A stretch of 64,000 nucleotides of DNA from Sisyra terminalis (lineage: Eukaryota; Arthropoda; Insecta; Neuroptera; Sisyridae): positions 50,974,630-51,038,629 of the forward strand of contig OY292274.1 of the NCBI GenBank assembly GCA_958496175.1, read 5' to 3'. Below are positions 49,195 to 61,833 of this stretch, in pieces (the stretch's first letter is position 1; every line of letters starts with the position of its first letter). The position numbers and the translations under genes are program-made. The notes beneath the pieces were generated by a model. The model made no database searches. It had not been told where the DNA came from and saw nothing but the letters and a program-made list of their open reading frames with translations.

Positions 49195-50617
49195 ATTTTT
49201 TATACCAACAGAAAGTAAATTTCGAAGGAGTTCCGACAGAAGTGGAAATAATGGATACATCGAACTGTGCTGTAAGTTCTTGTAAGTATAGCTGAGCTAG
49301 AGCATTAACATAATATTTCTTTCATCTAATTTTGAATAAATAACCCACAAACTATCTTTTATGCAACTGACTTTCGGTCTGTTATTTACATTTTAGTTTG
49401 ACCCGTCCTATTTTGAAAAGAATATTTTTCATAACAATACAGTCCTTGGTCATTTTATTAGACACACTTAAGATTTTATAGAAAATGTACATATTCTACT
49501 AAATTAAATTTAATATTGTTTACTTTTTACATTATAAAAATTTGTATTAATTTTTAAGAAATATATTTTTTAGATAAGGGTAAAACCTTGTTTATTATCT
49601 CTATTGCCCTACTTTAAGATAATAGCCTTTATTTGAAACCCATTGAAAATATGTGGATATTGCTGAAGAAAAATGTAGGTAAAGAGGTGGTCACAACAGA
49701 AAAATAGCCGTTAGAAAAAATATTCACGTATGGAATCATCATCCACAAATATGCAGATGGTATTGTCTTACATAGTCCGCGCAGATTGCGCAGAATGGGA
49801 ACTTAAATATTAGTAAACGGACTTTCAATTAAATGTTAAACAATTCAGGTCACCATAACTAAGAAGATGTTTTATTAATTTGATAGTAAAAATGTATTTT
49901 AGTAAATATGATTTTTGATCACGCTAGTTGGTAATAAGCGTAATAAATAAAATTTGTACAGGAAAGTTAAATCCAATCAAAAATATGGACCCCAAATAAA
50001 TAAGCTCTTACTTAAGGTTTTATACAAAACCTATAGTGCGTCTATTAATATGGCCAAGGATTGCAAAATTTTGATGATTACATAAAAATTATTTGAAAAT
50101 TGAACTAAGCAGTGTCTACTATTTTTTTTAAAACGTATTTGCGGTAGATATCCACGAATTGAACTTAAAAACTATGTATTTATATTTGTTTCTATAGATT
50201 TTTTAATTTATCGCCTTAATGTATATTGATACATTTAACATACATATCACAAACTAAAATTGAACTATTCAATTTTTTCAGAAAAATGGATGTCTTTACG
50301 AGCACATACGATGGGGCGAAGCTTTCGTGGTCGTTTATTCAGTCTGTGATCCACACAGTTTCACTGAAGCTCATGAGCTCCTAGGTCAATTAGCGAAACT
50401 GAAACTGCCATCTTATTACACAGCCGTCCTTTTAGGAAATAAACGAGATTTAGACCATTTTCGGTAAGTATATTCAATACGTTTTAAAACTTAAAAATAA
50501 TACTTGTTTCTTTTTTCACTATTAGGCAAATTTGTGTTGATGATGGACAAGAACTTTCGTTAGAATATGGGTGCCAATTTTATGAAGTAAGTGCTGCCGA
50601 AAACTTTGCTGGAGTTT
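49195..50617 (+). pseudogene. Truncated copy of the RERG-like GTPase (copy 2)
   Basis: Exons matching 22680-22756, 25024-25205 and the first 92 nt of 25268-25535 occur at 49195-49271, 50282-50463 and 50526-50617, with splice sites kept. The first intron is shortened by a deletion of about 1.25 kb. The last exon is cut after ENFAGV by a jockey ORF1 fragment, removing the end of the G domain and the basic tail. The 5' exons are not duplicated. It cannot make a complete GTPase. Confidence 0.9.
49440..50063 (+). mobile_element. Degenerate Tc1/mariner-type element (copy 2)
   Basis: Duplicate of 24177-24800 with a few substitutions, in the same intron of the GTPase pseudogene. It has the same inverted termini and the NPIENMWILLKK transposase remnant. 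Confidence 0.75.
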
Positions 50618-51202
50618 ACAGACATCTTACCCAAGAATGTACCAAAACAACAAGGTTTATAAAATACACAGGTGGCCTCATGGTGGCTACGTGATGGATA
50701 CGTGACGTATCCAGAAGAAATTCGTACATATCTTCAGACTGATCAATTTCAAAATTCTTCGTATGACGTCATTTTTTTTTCTAATGAAGCAACCTGTGTA
50801 ATTACAAACCTTGCCAAAACAAGAGACACACCAGCTACATGCGCCAATTGTAATGGAAATCACCCAGCCAATTACCAAGCATGCCCAGTGTATTTAAATC
50901 TCACGAAAAGAAACCAAGAAAGAAAAGAACAACCTAAACGACAACAACTGAGACCTGATATCACAAGTCAGAGACAATTTTCCCCATTGAACAATCCTAG
51001 GACAGGTAATGTGTGGTATAACACAAGCCCAGGTCTATCAAAAAACATTACACAAAATCATCATATCATAAGTAATCGTAGTAATAATATTTTTAGTAAT
51101 AGTAATAATTATGATACCAACCGTAGTAATAGTAATCAAAATAATATTTCCAATCTCATGCAGTTAGCGAGTGAGATACAACAAACTGAACAAATTTTTT
51201 GA
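50618..51202 (+). pseudogene. Jockey-like LINE ORF1 (zinc-knuckle protein) fragment, interrupted by a MITE
   Basis: Starting at the break in the GTPase exon, the frame reads RHLTQECTKT, is interrupted by a 163-bp MITE, and then resumes RDTPATCANCNGNHPANY and QACPVY: zinc knuckles of the jockey ORF1 type (C-X2-C-X4-H-X4-C). After the knuckle come a basic QERKEQPKRQQ stretch and an Asn/Ser-rich tail, ending at 51200-51202. ORF1 binds element RNA. The upstream N-terminal half is absent. Because the MITE happens to keep the frame open, a single frame spans 50672-51202 and could be mistaken for a gene. Confidence 0.88.
50651..50813. mobile_element. 163-bp MITE, TIR CAAGGTTT..., perfect 9-bp TSD
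   Basis: The left end CAAGGTTTATAAAATACACA and the right end, reverse-complemented, CAAGGTTTGTAATTACACAG are terminal inverted repeats of about 22 bp. The 9-bp word CCAAAACAA occurs on both sides (50642-50650 and 50814-50822). The 9-bp duplication points to a Mutator-like (MULE) family. A second copy lies at 62034-62187. Confidence 0.87.
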
Positions 51203-51924
51203 TATCACCCATATGCTCAATATAGTTAAAACACTGAAAATAAATCTCCATAGATGTACCACTACATTTGAAAAATTTGAAACATTCTTAAGCTTCAGTA
51301 AATCTAAGTTTGGGGGTTCGATAACTAAACAATAAACTGAACATTTCTTATTGTTGTTTTGAATAACTTTTCTTCCTTCTACGTGAACCATAGGAAAGTA
51401 AGAAAAGAAATCGTGAGAATTTGCTGTTTAAAACTCACATATATCGTTTAGGTAATCAAAAATTACTACGTGCCCCCCCCCCCTCTTTAAATCCGGACTT
51501 GGGTTGACGAGTTATCAAGGTAGCCGCATCAAAACTGAGCACTAGGTTCGAATTTCATAAAAAAACAAATTTTTAATATTTTTCGATCTCAATTTTTTAT
51601 TAGTTATATAATCACTTAGAGCCTATTACAGTTACAAATGTTCAAAAAATGATTTTGATTATTGCCTCCTGATAATTTGGTCGATAATTATAAATTATTT
51701 CCCAGAAATTTAACAAATATTCTACATTTTTACGTTAAACTACAAAAATGTCTTGACTATTTGACCATCCTTGTATAGTCCAGCGGTATATAGCAATTAT
51801 AATAAAAAAAGAAACATTTATTTCATATACATTTTATTGAACATATATTTTATTAACTTCATTTGTACATATACATTTAGAAACATTACAACGATTACAA
51901 CGAAGCAGAAATGCCTTGAACTAC
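51203..51924. other. Spacer between jockey fragment and mRpL34
   Basis: No gene recognised. It contains a C-run near 51473-51482. The first 190 bp may be further jockey-derived DNA; the rest would include the mRpL34 3'UTR on the minus strand. Confidence 0.4.
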
Positions 51925-52277
51925 TTAGTGAGAAAGAATATGTCGTCCTTTTAGAATTCTTCTCATCAAAATTCGTTGACCACCCCGAGTCGATAGCCGA
52001 TGTAAATATCCATGTTTTTTAATTCTCATTCCTTCTTTAGGTTTTGGAAAATGGCATCGTATTTTCGTTCTTATTGCAGAAAATGTAGAAAGAATTGGGC
52101 TACATAAGGATGAAGTCACCGGGGCTTTAACCAACACTGTCGAAAAGTTTTGATGACTAACTATCGGATATACCCTACAGAATATAAATATTGAAATTTA
52201 TGTTATATTGCTTAAATAAATAACTTTTATTACCTGAGTAATGATGTAAAATTAAAGGGTTTTAATAATGAAACCAT
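51925..52277 (-). CDS. mRpL34: mRpL34, mitochondrial large-subunit ribosomal protein bL34m
   Basis: Two exons, 52277-52234 and 52174-51925, joined across a 59-nt intron (gtaata...tctgtag) with matching phase; 97 residues. Exon 1 gives the start of a Ser/Leu/Arg-rich mitochondrial presequence (MVSLLKPFNFTSLLR). Exon 2 ends in the bL34 signature: KKHGYLHRLSTRGGQRILM, RRILKGRHILSH, then TAA at 51925-51927. bL34m is a small basic protein of the mitochondrial 39S subunit. The exon 2 frame has no ATG in front of the conserved part, which supports use of the upstream exon. It lies downstream of Elp1 on the same strand, 714 bp from the Elp1 stop. Duplication copy 1 retains only exon 1. Confidence 0.92.
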
Positions 52278-52991
52278 TTTAATTCTATTTTGTTGGTTAT
52301 CTTAAACTCCAGATTTACTAATCAAAATTAACCATAGAGTTTGTCACAGAATTGCAAATACTAGAGTAACTAAAAAGTTAAATGGGTAAAATGCATATTT
52401 GTTGTGTTGGTTGCATACACCGAAAAGGGCAGATGGAGTTTAATTGGTTTAAAATCCTCAAGCCCCCTGAGCTGTAGACAGCAATGATTAAAAAAATTCT
52501 GAATATTTTCTCAAAAACGTTTTATCGAAAAAAAATATATTTGTTAAGCTGAGTATTAACTCTGCTTGTCTGTTTTAAACAACACTAGTTGCCATTTATC
52601 AATTGAGGCAATATTTACATAAATCATAGTCTAAAAGCTATGTTCCCCATACTCACACATTAGCCTCACAGACAACATTGATAAGAGAACAACATTGGTA
52701 AAAATACTTTACCACCATTCATATAACGTTAAAAATTGTATATTTTTATCTTTTTCTACAATTATTCTAGCAAAATAAAGATATTACTACTAGATATGCT
52801 AAAATAAAATTAAATGTTTTGCTACTATTTCTTAACTGCAACAATTAACAAAGCTAATATAGGTCAATATTTATAAACACTTGTTAAGGAAGTACAAGGA
52901 AACATTCACCACCAAATATTTATAATCATATATATTTTCAATAGTTTTTTATTAATATAATTTTAATACAATACAAATCTGCAGTTTTTAA

Positions 52992-55900
52992 TTAATCTAA
53001 AATATATAACTTCCACTGCAACGATGGTATTTGTGGAGGAAATCGAAAATGTGGTTCTAAAAATAATATTTAAATCTTATAAAACCATGAAAAAAAACTT
53101 ATAAAAATATTACCTAAATTACTGTATCTATCCAGGGACAAAATATCATTTTTTAAAGCTTCTGAGGCTTCATTTGCAGTCATATTAGGTCCAAACTGTA
53201 CAGGTTTGTACTGCATTACTTCCATAGACCAAATTTCATTTTCGTATTGCTTCATTGCTTTTAAAAGTTGGTCTAACGAAGCTTGAATTTTTTTCGCTTG
53301 GTCCATTAATTCAAAATAAACTAACATGCTACACAATCGGTTTACTTCTTCTCGTAATCCAGCGGTATTTGTGATCAGTTGATGTAACGAACGAATTAAG
53401 CCAATATCCTCAAAAGCACTACCCTCTTTCATGCTTGTTAACTTTCTTTCGTGTTTTCTTCGATTTTTACTGGACCGAAAACTTTTACTAAAAAAAAAAA
53501 CAAATTCATGTAAACTTTGAATAATAATCTTTCACACGTTTATCACACAAAAAATGATACAACCCCCAAATAAATTCACCCTTAATATAGTTATGGGTGA
53601 TATAACGGTAAACGTGTTAATTTTATAGCTTACAAAGATGAAGTTGATGATTTGGACGTTAAAGTAAATTGAGAACAAACACTTCCTGCGTCGGAAAATA
53701 ATTCATTGTCCTTATCATATTTTCCTGATGGATCATCATATAATGGCTTGTTGGTAGTTTTTAATACCTTCAATCTAAGACGTTGTTGATCAAAATTTTC
53801 TTTTGAAGATACGATTAATGCCAAAATCACCTCCGATTGATTAATTACACTTGGTTGCAAATGGGTTTCTAGAAAGAAAATGAATAGTTGCATAATATAG
53901 TTCAAAAGTAAGTATATTTGGTATACTTATTAAATCTAATCGATCTTTCAAATATGCTAAGCTAAGAACTTCGCTCCAACGTTTTCCCTCGCATAGCACA
54001 GCTATTGCTTGCTCGTAGTCATTTAAGTTATCATTGAGCAAAGATGCCGCTTCATTGTAACGCCTTTGTGCAATCAAGTCTTCAACTAAAGAACTGTACA
54101 AATCGTGTAATTCTACTTTATTATAGCGCATTTTTGTGGCGACTACAATACAATGTTTCCAATTCAAGCTCGTTTTATACATGTGAAGAGCATCTTGAAA
54201 ATTTTTGCTACGTTCATACATCAATCCAGCTTCATTGTAGCAACGTTTTTCTGCCAAGAAATCAGCAAATTCTTTACAAATTTCATTTGATTTCTCTTCG
54301 CGTTCTTTAAAAAGTGGAATTGCATTTTTGAACAATTTATGGGTTTTAATAAATTGCAAGCATTCATCAAATTTATCAACACATTTTGAAATGGAAATCA
54401 AGGCTTTTTCGTACCGTTTCAAGTGATTGTCAATAACGAAACGCTTATAGTTTTCTTCCATTTTATGAAGTTGATTCAAAAATGGAATATATTCTTTGGG
54501 ATCTTTTTGAGATTTTGATGCAACGAGCATAATTAAATCGAAATCGTACATTCCCAGAGCAATGTCGTAAAGTTCGTTGATATTTACTAATATAATCAAA
54601 TGACTTAACATTTTGTCTACGGATACAGGAATTTCTGAACCATTTTTCGTCTCTGTTTCAATTGATTGAATTAATTTTAAAGCATTTTCCAAATCGGTTT
54701 GTGTTTTACGAACCACATAGGCTGTGATCAAGGTTAAAACAAATGTTTTCCAATCATCTCGAGATTTAATTTCTCTTATTATTTCCTCGGTTATAAGTAA
54801 TTTCTTTTGAGAAATTTCCTCAATTTTTTCCGAGTAACATGTTTTGTATATAGTTAAACAAACATTCGAATCTTGTAATTCCAACAAAAACATATTTAAA
54901 AGAATTGGGTCGTTAATTTGTTCTAGTATTAAAGAGATATTTTCCATAAATTGTTTAGGATTGTGATCATATAGCAAATTCAAATTAATTCGTTCCGATT
55001 TCATTATTTCGAAGGCTTCTCGATATTTTTTAGAATCTATCAATGAAGCCAAAATATTAATAGAGATTACTCGTGGGTATATTGTTTCCAAATTGCCTCG
55101 GGGCATTTGAAGTATCACTTTTTTGTCTTGTGGTACAGAAATAACTAGTTTTGAACCCCGTTCTATTTGGCGAGTAAATAATTTTTTTCCAGTTTTTAAA
55201 GTGTCGAGATCATCATCGGTTTTTATACAAATTAATTTATGTTGCGATGTAGTTAGTAAAAGAAATTTTGAATGGACAAAAAATGAAGTGATATTATTTG
55301 CTATACAATCATCATTTACATAAAATCTATTGAAACAATCCAAAGTTATTACAATAAATTTAACATCCGAACGAAATGCTCTAATTTTATCACATTGTGT
55401 TGAAATTGTAAATAGACTTTCAGATAATATTTGAGTGTTTAAATTAAATTTATTGAAATTTCCATTTGAAAATTGCACTAATAAGATAGCAGTTTCAGGC
55501 CAAATTTCTATGTTAGCAATATTTTTGCTTAAATTAATTGAACTAACTTTATTTTCTTTGATATTGTAACGATATAAGGTACTGTCACTACAGCATACTA
55601 TAAATTCGTTTTCAAAATATAAAAAATTATTTAAGATCAAAGGAATTCTAGTTGCTTGAAAATAATCAATTTTTAATTTAAATTTAATTTCATAAGAAAA
55701 TGGTTTTGTATTTTTAAGTTCATAAAAAATACAAGTGAAATCATTTAAAATTACAAAAAAGTTATTTGAGTTTTCTTCATTGGAGTTGAAAACAATAAAA
55801 TTCACAGGGCTGTCGTGTGACAGAGTTAAAGCACTCATTGGTGGTGGAATTGTAACATCCCTAAATGGAGTTATCAGAATTTTTTCTCCATCTATAACAG

Positions 55901-58445
55901 CCACACACGCTAAGTCATTGTTGGTACACCCTTTTGAATGATTTATTTCCCAAATCCATTCGTATGTGACGAACTTTTCTCCACAAAGAACGTACATTAC
56001 TTTTCTTCCTCGCACATCTATACTTTTATCCCAATCAAAATTATGTAAAGGCATACTATCGTCGAAAACAAGACTTTGTTTCAAATACCAATGGTAATTC
56101 CCCATTGTCCATAGTTCAATTTTATTTTGAAATGAAACCGCAAGAATCTCTGAATCAACACTCCAAGATAGTTTTTTAACGGGAACCTTTAAAAAAAAAA
56201 ATTATCATTTTATATAGCAAACAACAGAAAACGCTTTTCAAACTAAATTCATTCTTTTGCAAATCAAATTTAAATAGCAGATAGAAACCGAACAATTTTA
56301 TAAATTACAATTAATAATGTTACATGAAGTAATAAAGCGTTCCATAGCCACTACAAGTATTTTCTGCAAATTTCAACAAAAAAGACTTCAGATATTATGA
56401 CAATGATTAACAATATCCCCAAACTTAGATAATACATGATCGCTAGTTCGTTTAAACTTCCTTTTAACTTATCGAATTCTATCGATTTTTTTTCCAAATG
56501 TTTAGTTTAGAGTAAAAATTGTTTACTTATGTTTAAAAAAGAAGAAGTATATTAAATGAAACTACAACTCTTTTCAAAGTATTACATAAACAAATTGTTA
56601 TAATCATTATGAGAATTAATATAATGTATCTAATGTACCATTTTTAGGTACAAAAGAACCGTATGTGGGTGGTTGCTCCAAGCAACCAAGGTGGTTGCTC
56701 TAAAACTACTAGTGTTAAATTGTGTGTAAATTTTCGATATTTCTCAAATACGGAATTTTATTAACCCTAGAGTCGCTAAAAACCATAAAAGTTATATAGC
56801 GACGGTAAATGACAATTAAAAAAATATATTTTGTAATGGTTTAGAATTGAAGCTTCACAACTACTTTATAACAAACAATATCGCTCTAAATATTTTAAGA
56901 GATTTATGAGAGTTCCAATAGCAACTCTAAGCCAGATTTCTTTCTATTATTTTTAGAATCAAAACTTGTAATTTACAGTGTATGATGCGTATGATATACC
57001 TCGGTGCACAATCAAAAATAACTATTATCAGATTTTGGAAAGTACTATAGTAAATGGAAGAAAAGGAAGCGGTATTGGAATGTCTTTCAACCCTAGCGTT
57101 CTCGTAAAATATAAGATAATTGGAATATACGTAACTTGGGAAGGACAAATTTTTAATTCTTTTAATTCGCTGGGTCAAGCGAATACAATTTCTTTCTTTC
57201 CCAAATACTCCTGCTACTATCTAAAACTTTACATCAGTCGTATATACTGAAAAATTTGTTTTGGTAAAACGTATCCCCCTCTTATTATGAAAAGGAGTAT
57301 CCAAAAAGTACTTTAGCACCTAGAAGAATGTAGCTACTCTAAATTTGTACACATAGTAGGCTAGTTAATTACTGATTCACCTTAAATCATTTTATATTTC
57401 TTTGAATATGGTACCGAATTTATCCAAAAATGAATTTAATTTACATGATTTAATTTAATTCAAATTGAAAAACATATCTCATAGAACAATAAGAATTTTG
57501 TACATGGGAAAGAATTCCGAATTGATCAATATGAATTAGAAATTATAGAACACTAAATAAAAATGCATCTTCTCATATCGTTTTCTGTCATTGTTTCGAG
57601 ATAACGTTTATTTTACTTACAAGTGAAGTAATTTTGAATTTCCCATGGCGTAATCCATTTTTTTCAAAGAATACAATTTGATAGGTATCCAATAGTTTTT
57701 GAACGCCTGTGATTAAATTTCCGGATGGTCTCCAAACAAGTGGATATTCCAATCCTTGGCAAACTTCATTGGCATTTTGCGGCACACCATCTTTATCAAC
57801 TACCAAAAAAGCATAACTATCACCTCGCAAAAAAGAAACAGCAAACAAAGCTCCATCTCCTCGCCAAGTTATTATGGATTTTTCACAGTTAATTTCAATT
57901 GATTGGTCGATATCCGACCCGACTTTCTTGCGAGCGTCTTTGCCCTCCGACCCATGAAACTGCGTTTCTTTGCTTCCCCAACCGACGTTAATGAATTGAC
58001 TGCTAAATTTGTGCTCATTTAAATTGACTTGAGCAATCAATGAGAAATCTTCAAATGTCGTAATCATATATAATTTTATGAAACCAGTAAGAGTTAAGAC
58101 AACAAACAAATCTTGTCCCGGATTGAATTCCAGCGCCGAACATCCATCATCTATTTCTTTTATGCAACTAATATTTAAATCTTTATCGAATATACTAACT
58201 GAATTTAAATCTGCGATACAAACTTCGTTTGTAACTGATAGTAAAGTTAATCGTACTGGAGAATTTGCGATGTGAAAATTATCAAGTTCACCATTATTTG
58301 TGGTTAAACTTAATTTACTTGCAGTGCCATCGGTGAATAACAAATATAATATTTGATTAATGTTATCAACTTCAAATTCAAAAATATTATTTGATAAAAC
58401 AGTTACGTCTTTCGTTATGTTTTTGATAACTTTCAAATTCTTCAT
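52992..58445 (-). CDS. Elp1: Elp1, Elongator complex scaffold subunit
   Basis: Exons 58445-57621, 56186-53927, 53868-53634, 53487-53114 and 53056-52992; all junction phases agree, giving 1252 residues (human ELP1 has about 1330). Start chosen at MKNLKVIKNITKD, the conserved N-terminus. The first about 730 residues form the two WD40 propellers (for example WTMGNYHWYLKQSLVF, ITWRGDGALFAVSF). A helical TPR region follows (KDPKEYIPFLNQLHKMEENY, DYEQAIAVLCEGKRW). The basic KSFRSSKNRRKHERK stretch corresponds to the RNA-binding/NLS segment of the family, and the C-terminus QWKLYILD matches the conserved QWKLSLLD. Elp1 holds Elongator together for wobble-uridine modification of tRNAs in the cytosol. 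Introns 2-4 are 58-147 nt; intron 1 is 1.4 kb. A 5'-truncated copy is at 29344-30466. Confidence 0.96.
56187..57620 (-). other. Elp1 intron 1
   Basis: Donor CTT|GTAAGT at 57620, acceptor TTTAAAG at 56187. The open frames inside (for example 56978-57250) have no recognisable domain. It is the only long intron of this gene. Confidence 0.7.
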
Positions 58446-59840
58446 CTTGTCAAAATTTTGCACTAATTGCACGTGGTTAGAAAATGTCTACATGACAACA
58501 AATAATACGTCCTGATACGTCCAAATACGTCTAAAACGCATAATCCATAGAACTCTATACAATTCAGGGCCTCCCAACTCTTGTGTGTCCTATAACATTT
58601 TACTAGAGCGGTTTCACTATTTCATATGATTTCATACGTTTCTGCAGACTAGTGCATGATACGAAACAAACATATCATAGAATTGGTGGGATATTTAAGG
58701 TTTTTATCTTATTGATTATTTAGCCTGATTTAGCCATTGATATAGAAAAATGTTAAGAAAATGGATTTTTAAGCGACGTAGAAAGATAAAGTGCAGGAAA
58801 ATATTGAAAAATATTTTTCGATAATATAACAACAACAAAAATTAAAGAAAAATTAACGTTATCTCCTCCTCCAACGAAAAAACTGTAAAAAAAGGAATTT
58901 TTAGTTTTTTTTTCTTAATATTTATTGCGATAAAATTTTCCAAAATAACAAATATCGAGACATCATTGGCCACTCTTTTCACCCAAATATTTTCATCGTT
59001 TGTGAAAATCAACTTTTCCCACAGTAAATTTTTGAATTTAAAACTTGGAAATAACACTGTTTTTGAAAATTTAAAGCTTACTGTGGGAGAAGTTGATTTT
59101 CACAAACGATGAAAATATTTGGGTGAAAAACGTGATAAATGATGTTTCAATTTTTGTTATTATTTGAAAATTTGTGAAAATGAATGTTACGAAAAAATAA
59201 ATTTTTATAAATGTCTTGTTTTTTCGATTTCTTTTTTTGTTTTGGGGGTGAGGTTCTGTTAATTTTTCTGTTTGTTTTATTCATTGAAATAAATTTTTCT
59301 AATTTCTAAATGGGCTTATAAAAACCCTATTTTCTTAACATTCCTCTATATCAGTGACTAAATAATAATTTTTCTTAATTATTTAATTAATATAAATAAA
59401 CTATTAAACTATTTTGTAGCAAACCACTACGAACGGTTTCCTATAGATTGACAAAAGAAAATTTCGGAAAATTAAACTTTTAAAGTTTTGTTGATTAATC
59501 GATGTAGGGTTGAATATTTAACCAGATTTTGAAATCACAAAATAAAAATATTTCTGTTGAGCTGTATGAGTTCATACGTCTGGAATAAAATATCATAAAA
59601 CGCAGAACTGTAAATGTTTTAAATATTAATGTTTAGATTTTTTTGTAAAGTCCTGTTTATTCTCAAAATTCAATAACTAAAAAAATAAAACATTAACTTA
59701 AATTTTTGCTTTAAATATTAGCAATATTTAAATTACTTAGGTATTGAACAATAACTTCAAAAACCATTTGATTATTGCAGTTAAATCGTTATAACTTCAG
59801 AGTTTGAAGTAATTGTAAAAGTAGGAATTATTTTTGTATT
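58446..59840. other. Elp1 upstream flank and spacer
   Basis: Includes the Elp1 5'UTR and promoter region, not resolved in detail. No gene seen. A hairpin-forming inverted repeat is listed separately. Confidence 0.4.
58976..59129. repeat. 51-bp inverted repeat (hairpin) between Elp1 and AP-3 beta
   Basis: 58976-59026 and 59079-59129 are reverse complements with one mismatch (51 bp each), separated by 52 bp. Weaker pairing continues outward (CATCATT at 58961 with AATGATG near 59143). It may be a degenerate foldback element; no TSD could be fixed. Confidence 0.75.
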
Positions 59841-59848
59841 TTCAACGT

Positions 59849-60790
59849 CAATATAAGGATATAAGGGATGGTTCATTTTCCTTAAGTTGAACTTTATATT
59901 AATGTTTGAATCATACTAAATTATATTTGGTAAAAATATTTTACATTGACGGGATAGATGGCCGGGAAATCAAAACGGGAAATTAAGGAGGTAAAATTAC
60001 ATGGGACAAATTTGGTGTGAAATTTTAACATTTTAGGGGGTGAGTTTTTGTTATAAGGTCTAGTTTTCTCAACGAATTATCAAAAAAGGTTCTAGTGAAT
60101 TGTAATGTGAAAAATTTTTGGTCCTGTGTGCAGCAGGACAACCACAATTCCATTTCAATATTTCAAAAAGGACAATTTTCAACTGCAATATAAGGATAAG
60201 TATAAGGAATGGTTTATTTTCCTTAAATTGAACTTTATATTAATGTTTGAATCATACTAAATGATACTTGGTAAAAATATTTTACATTTACGGGATAGAT
60301 GGCCGGGAAATCAAAACGGGAAATTAAGGAGGTAAAATTACATGGGACAAATTTGGTGTGAAATTTTGACATTTTAGGGGGTGATTTTTTGTTATTACGT
60401 CTAGTTTTCTCAACGGATTTTCAAAAAAAAAGATTCTAGTGAATTGTAATGTAAAAAATTTTTGGTCCTGTGTGTAGCAGGACAACCACAATTCCATTTC
60501 AATATTTTAAAAAGGACAATTTTCAACTGCAAAATAAGGATATAAGGGATAGTTTATTTTCCTTAAATTAAACTTAATACTTTTGTTTGAATCATACTGA
60601 ACGATACTGACCTAATAACGGACTATAAAACAATGACCTTACCTGAGCAGTTTTTTTAAAAATAAATTGTCTTGTGTGGAAACGGACTCCCGCAATTTTG
60701 ATTCCAAGTTTCCAAAGGGCAATTTTTAAGTGCACAAAAAGGATACAAGGGAATGTTTTTTCGCTTAAATTGAGCTAAATATTTTTGACT
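59849..60790. repeat. Tandem repeat array, period about 337-344 bp
   Basis: Units begin with CAATATAAGGAT or variants at 59849, 60186, 60530 and (diverged) 60733. Units 1 and 2 are complete and share long stretches such as GGGATAGATGGCCGGGAAAT; unit 3 is truncated to about 200 bp and the last is partial. No coding content. Satellite-like. Confidence 0.82.
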
Positions 60791-61833
60791 AAATCATCCT
60801 TTACGTAATTACATAAAGAGAATGCATTTATTGATCCTTTTTTATCAATGTGATGACTTCAAAACGATATTACACAATGGCAGACATATGAAAAGGTAGA
60901 ATTTTCAAGACTTTTTAAGCAAAAAAAAGATGAAATTAAAAATCATAATAACGGAATCGTAACACCAAAATTCATATTATATTCATTGAACAATAAAAAT
61001 AACAAATAAAACTATGAATTAATCTTCACTTAAAAAGGGCGTAAAAAACAAAGCCAAACAATTCATTAAAGAAGTTTTGATTCTTAAATTAATGATTTGA
61101 AATTGTTAATTTCACGACAATAATCCGTTATAGTAATTTCAGCATTGTTCAACTGTCAATGCTAACTTCGTACTTATTTCAGATATTGGGATTACATATC
61201 AGAATTAAAAATGTATATTAAATTTTAGCGCTTTAGTAATTCTGAAAGGAAAGGACTAGGAAGGAGTCGTTAAATGGAATAAAAATAATATTAGTTGCCC
61301 AAAAGGCTACAATTTATTTTTTGTAATATAATTTCTCTTGCACAATATTTTTCCCTTGTCAAATACTTTTTTATAAAAAAAAATTATAATAATTATTAAT
61401 ATTATATTCTTAGCAATTCTAAGCTTTTAATTTTGAAACAAGTTCATCTAACAGCATAGATGCAACCATTACTTTTTCACAGTGGATAGATATGTTCATA
61501 CTTTCCTCCTTTTTTTTAATGACAATCAATATCAAAGACGATGAGCTCATAGTTTGTCCAGCGAATCTAATTTTTTTTAAAATTTAGTTATTAATTTTCA
61601 ATTAAGAATCAATTTAAATGCTAATATTCAGAAGGGTGTAAGCCACATAGTTTTACAGTAAAATTACAAACGTTTTGGAAATTTGTGAGGTAAAGGATTA
61701 TTTTGTAAGCTATATTATTTTAAATTCGAATGGTCAAAATTATGGGTGAAGACACTTAAGAGTAAGAGGGGGTAATTACCTGAAAGTTACTAAAATTGAG
61801 AAACTAGTTCGTTTTTTTTTTTGATCAACTATC

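Larger units (their letters stand above)
40977..54114. repeat. Segmental duplication, copy 2 (partner 14597-30466)
   Basis: The same ordered blocks as copy 1, with a different set of losses and insertions: the interval equivalent to 19700-22275 is replaced by inverted scraps, TA repeats and an LTR retrotransposon; the interval equivalent to 22767-24021 is deleted; the GTPase last exon is cut by a jockey fragment. On the right the homology runs into the complete Elp1 gene, so copy 2 is continuous with the intact Elp1 locus. Confidence 0.9.

Noticed and set aside
50672..51202. 176-codon frame taken as one zinc-finger gene
   Set aside because: The first part is the MITE and only the rest is jockey ORF1; the 9-bp TSD proves the composite origin.
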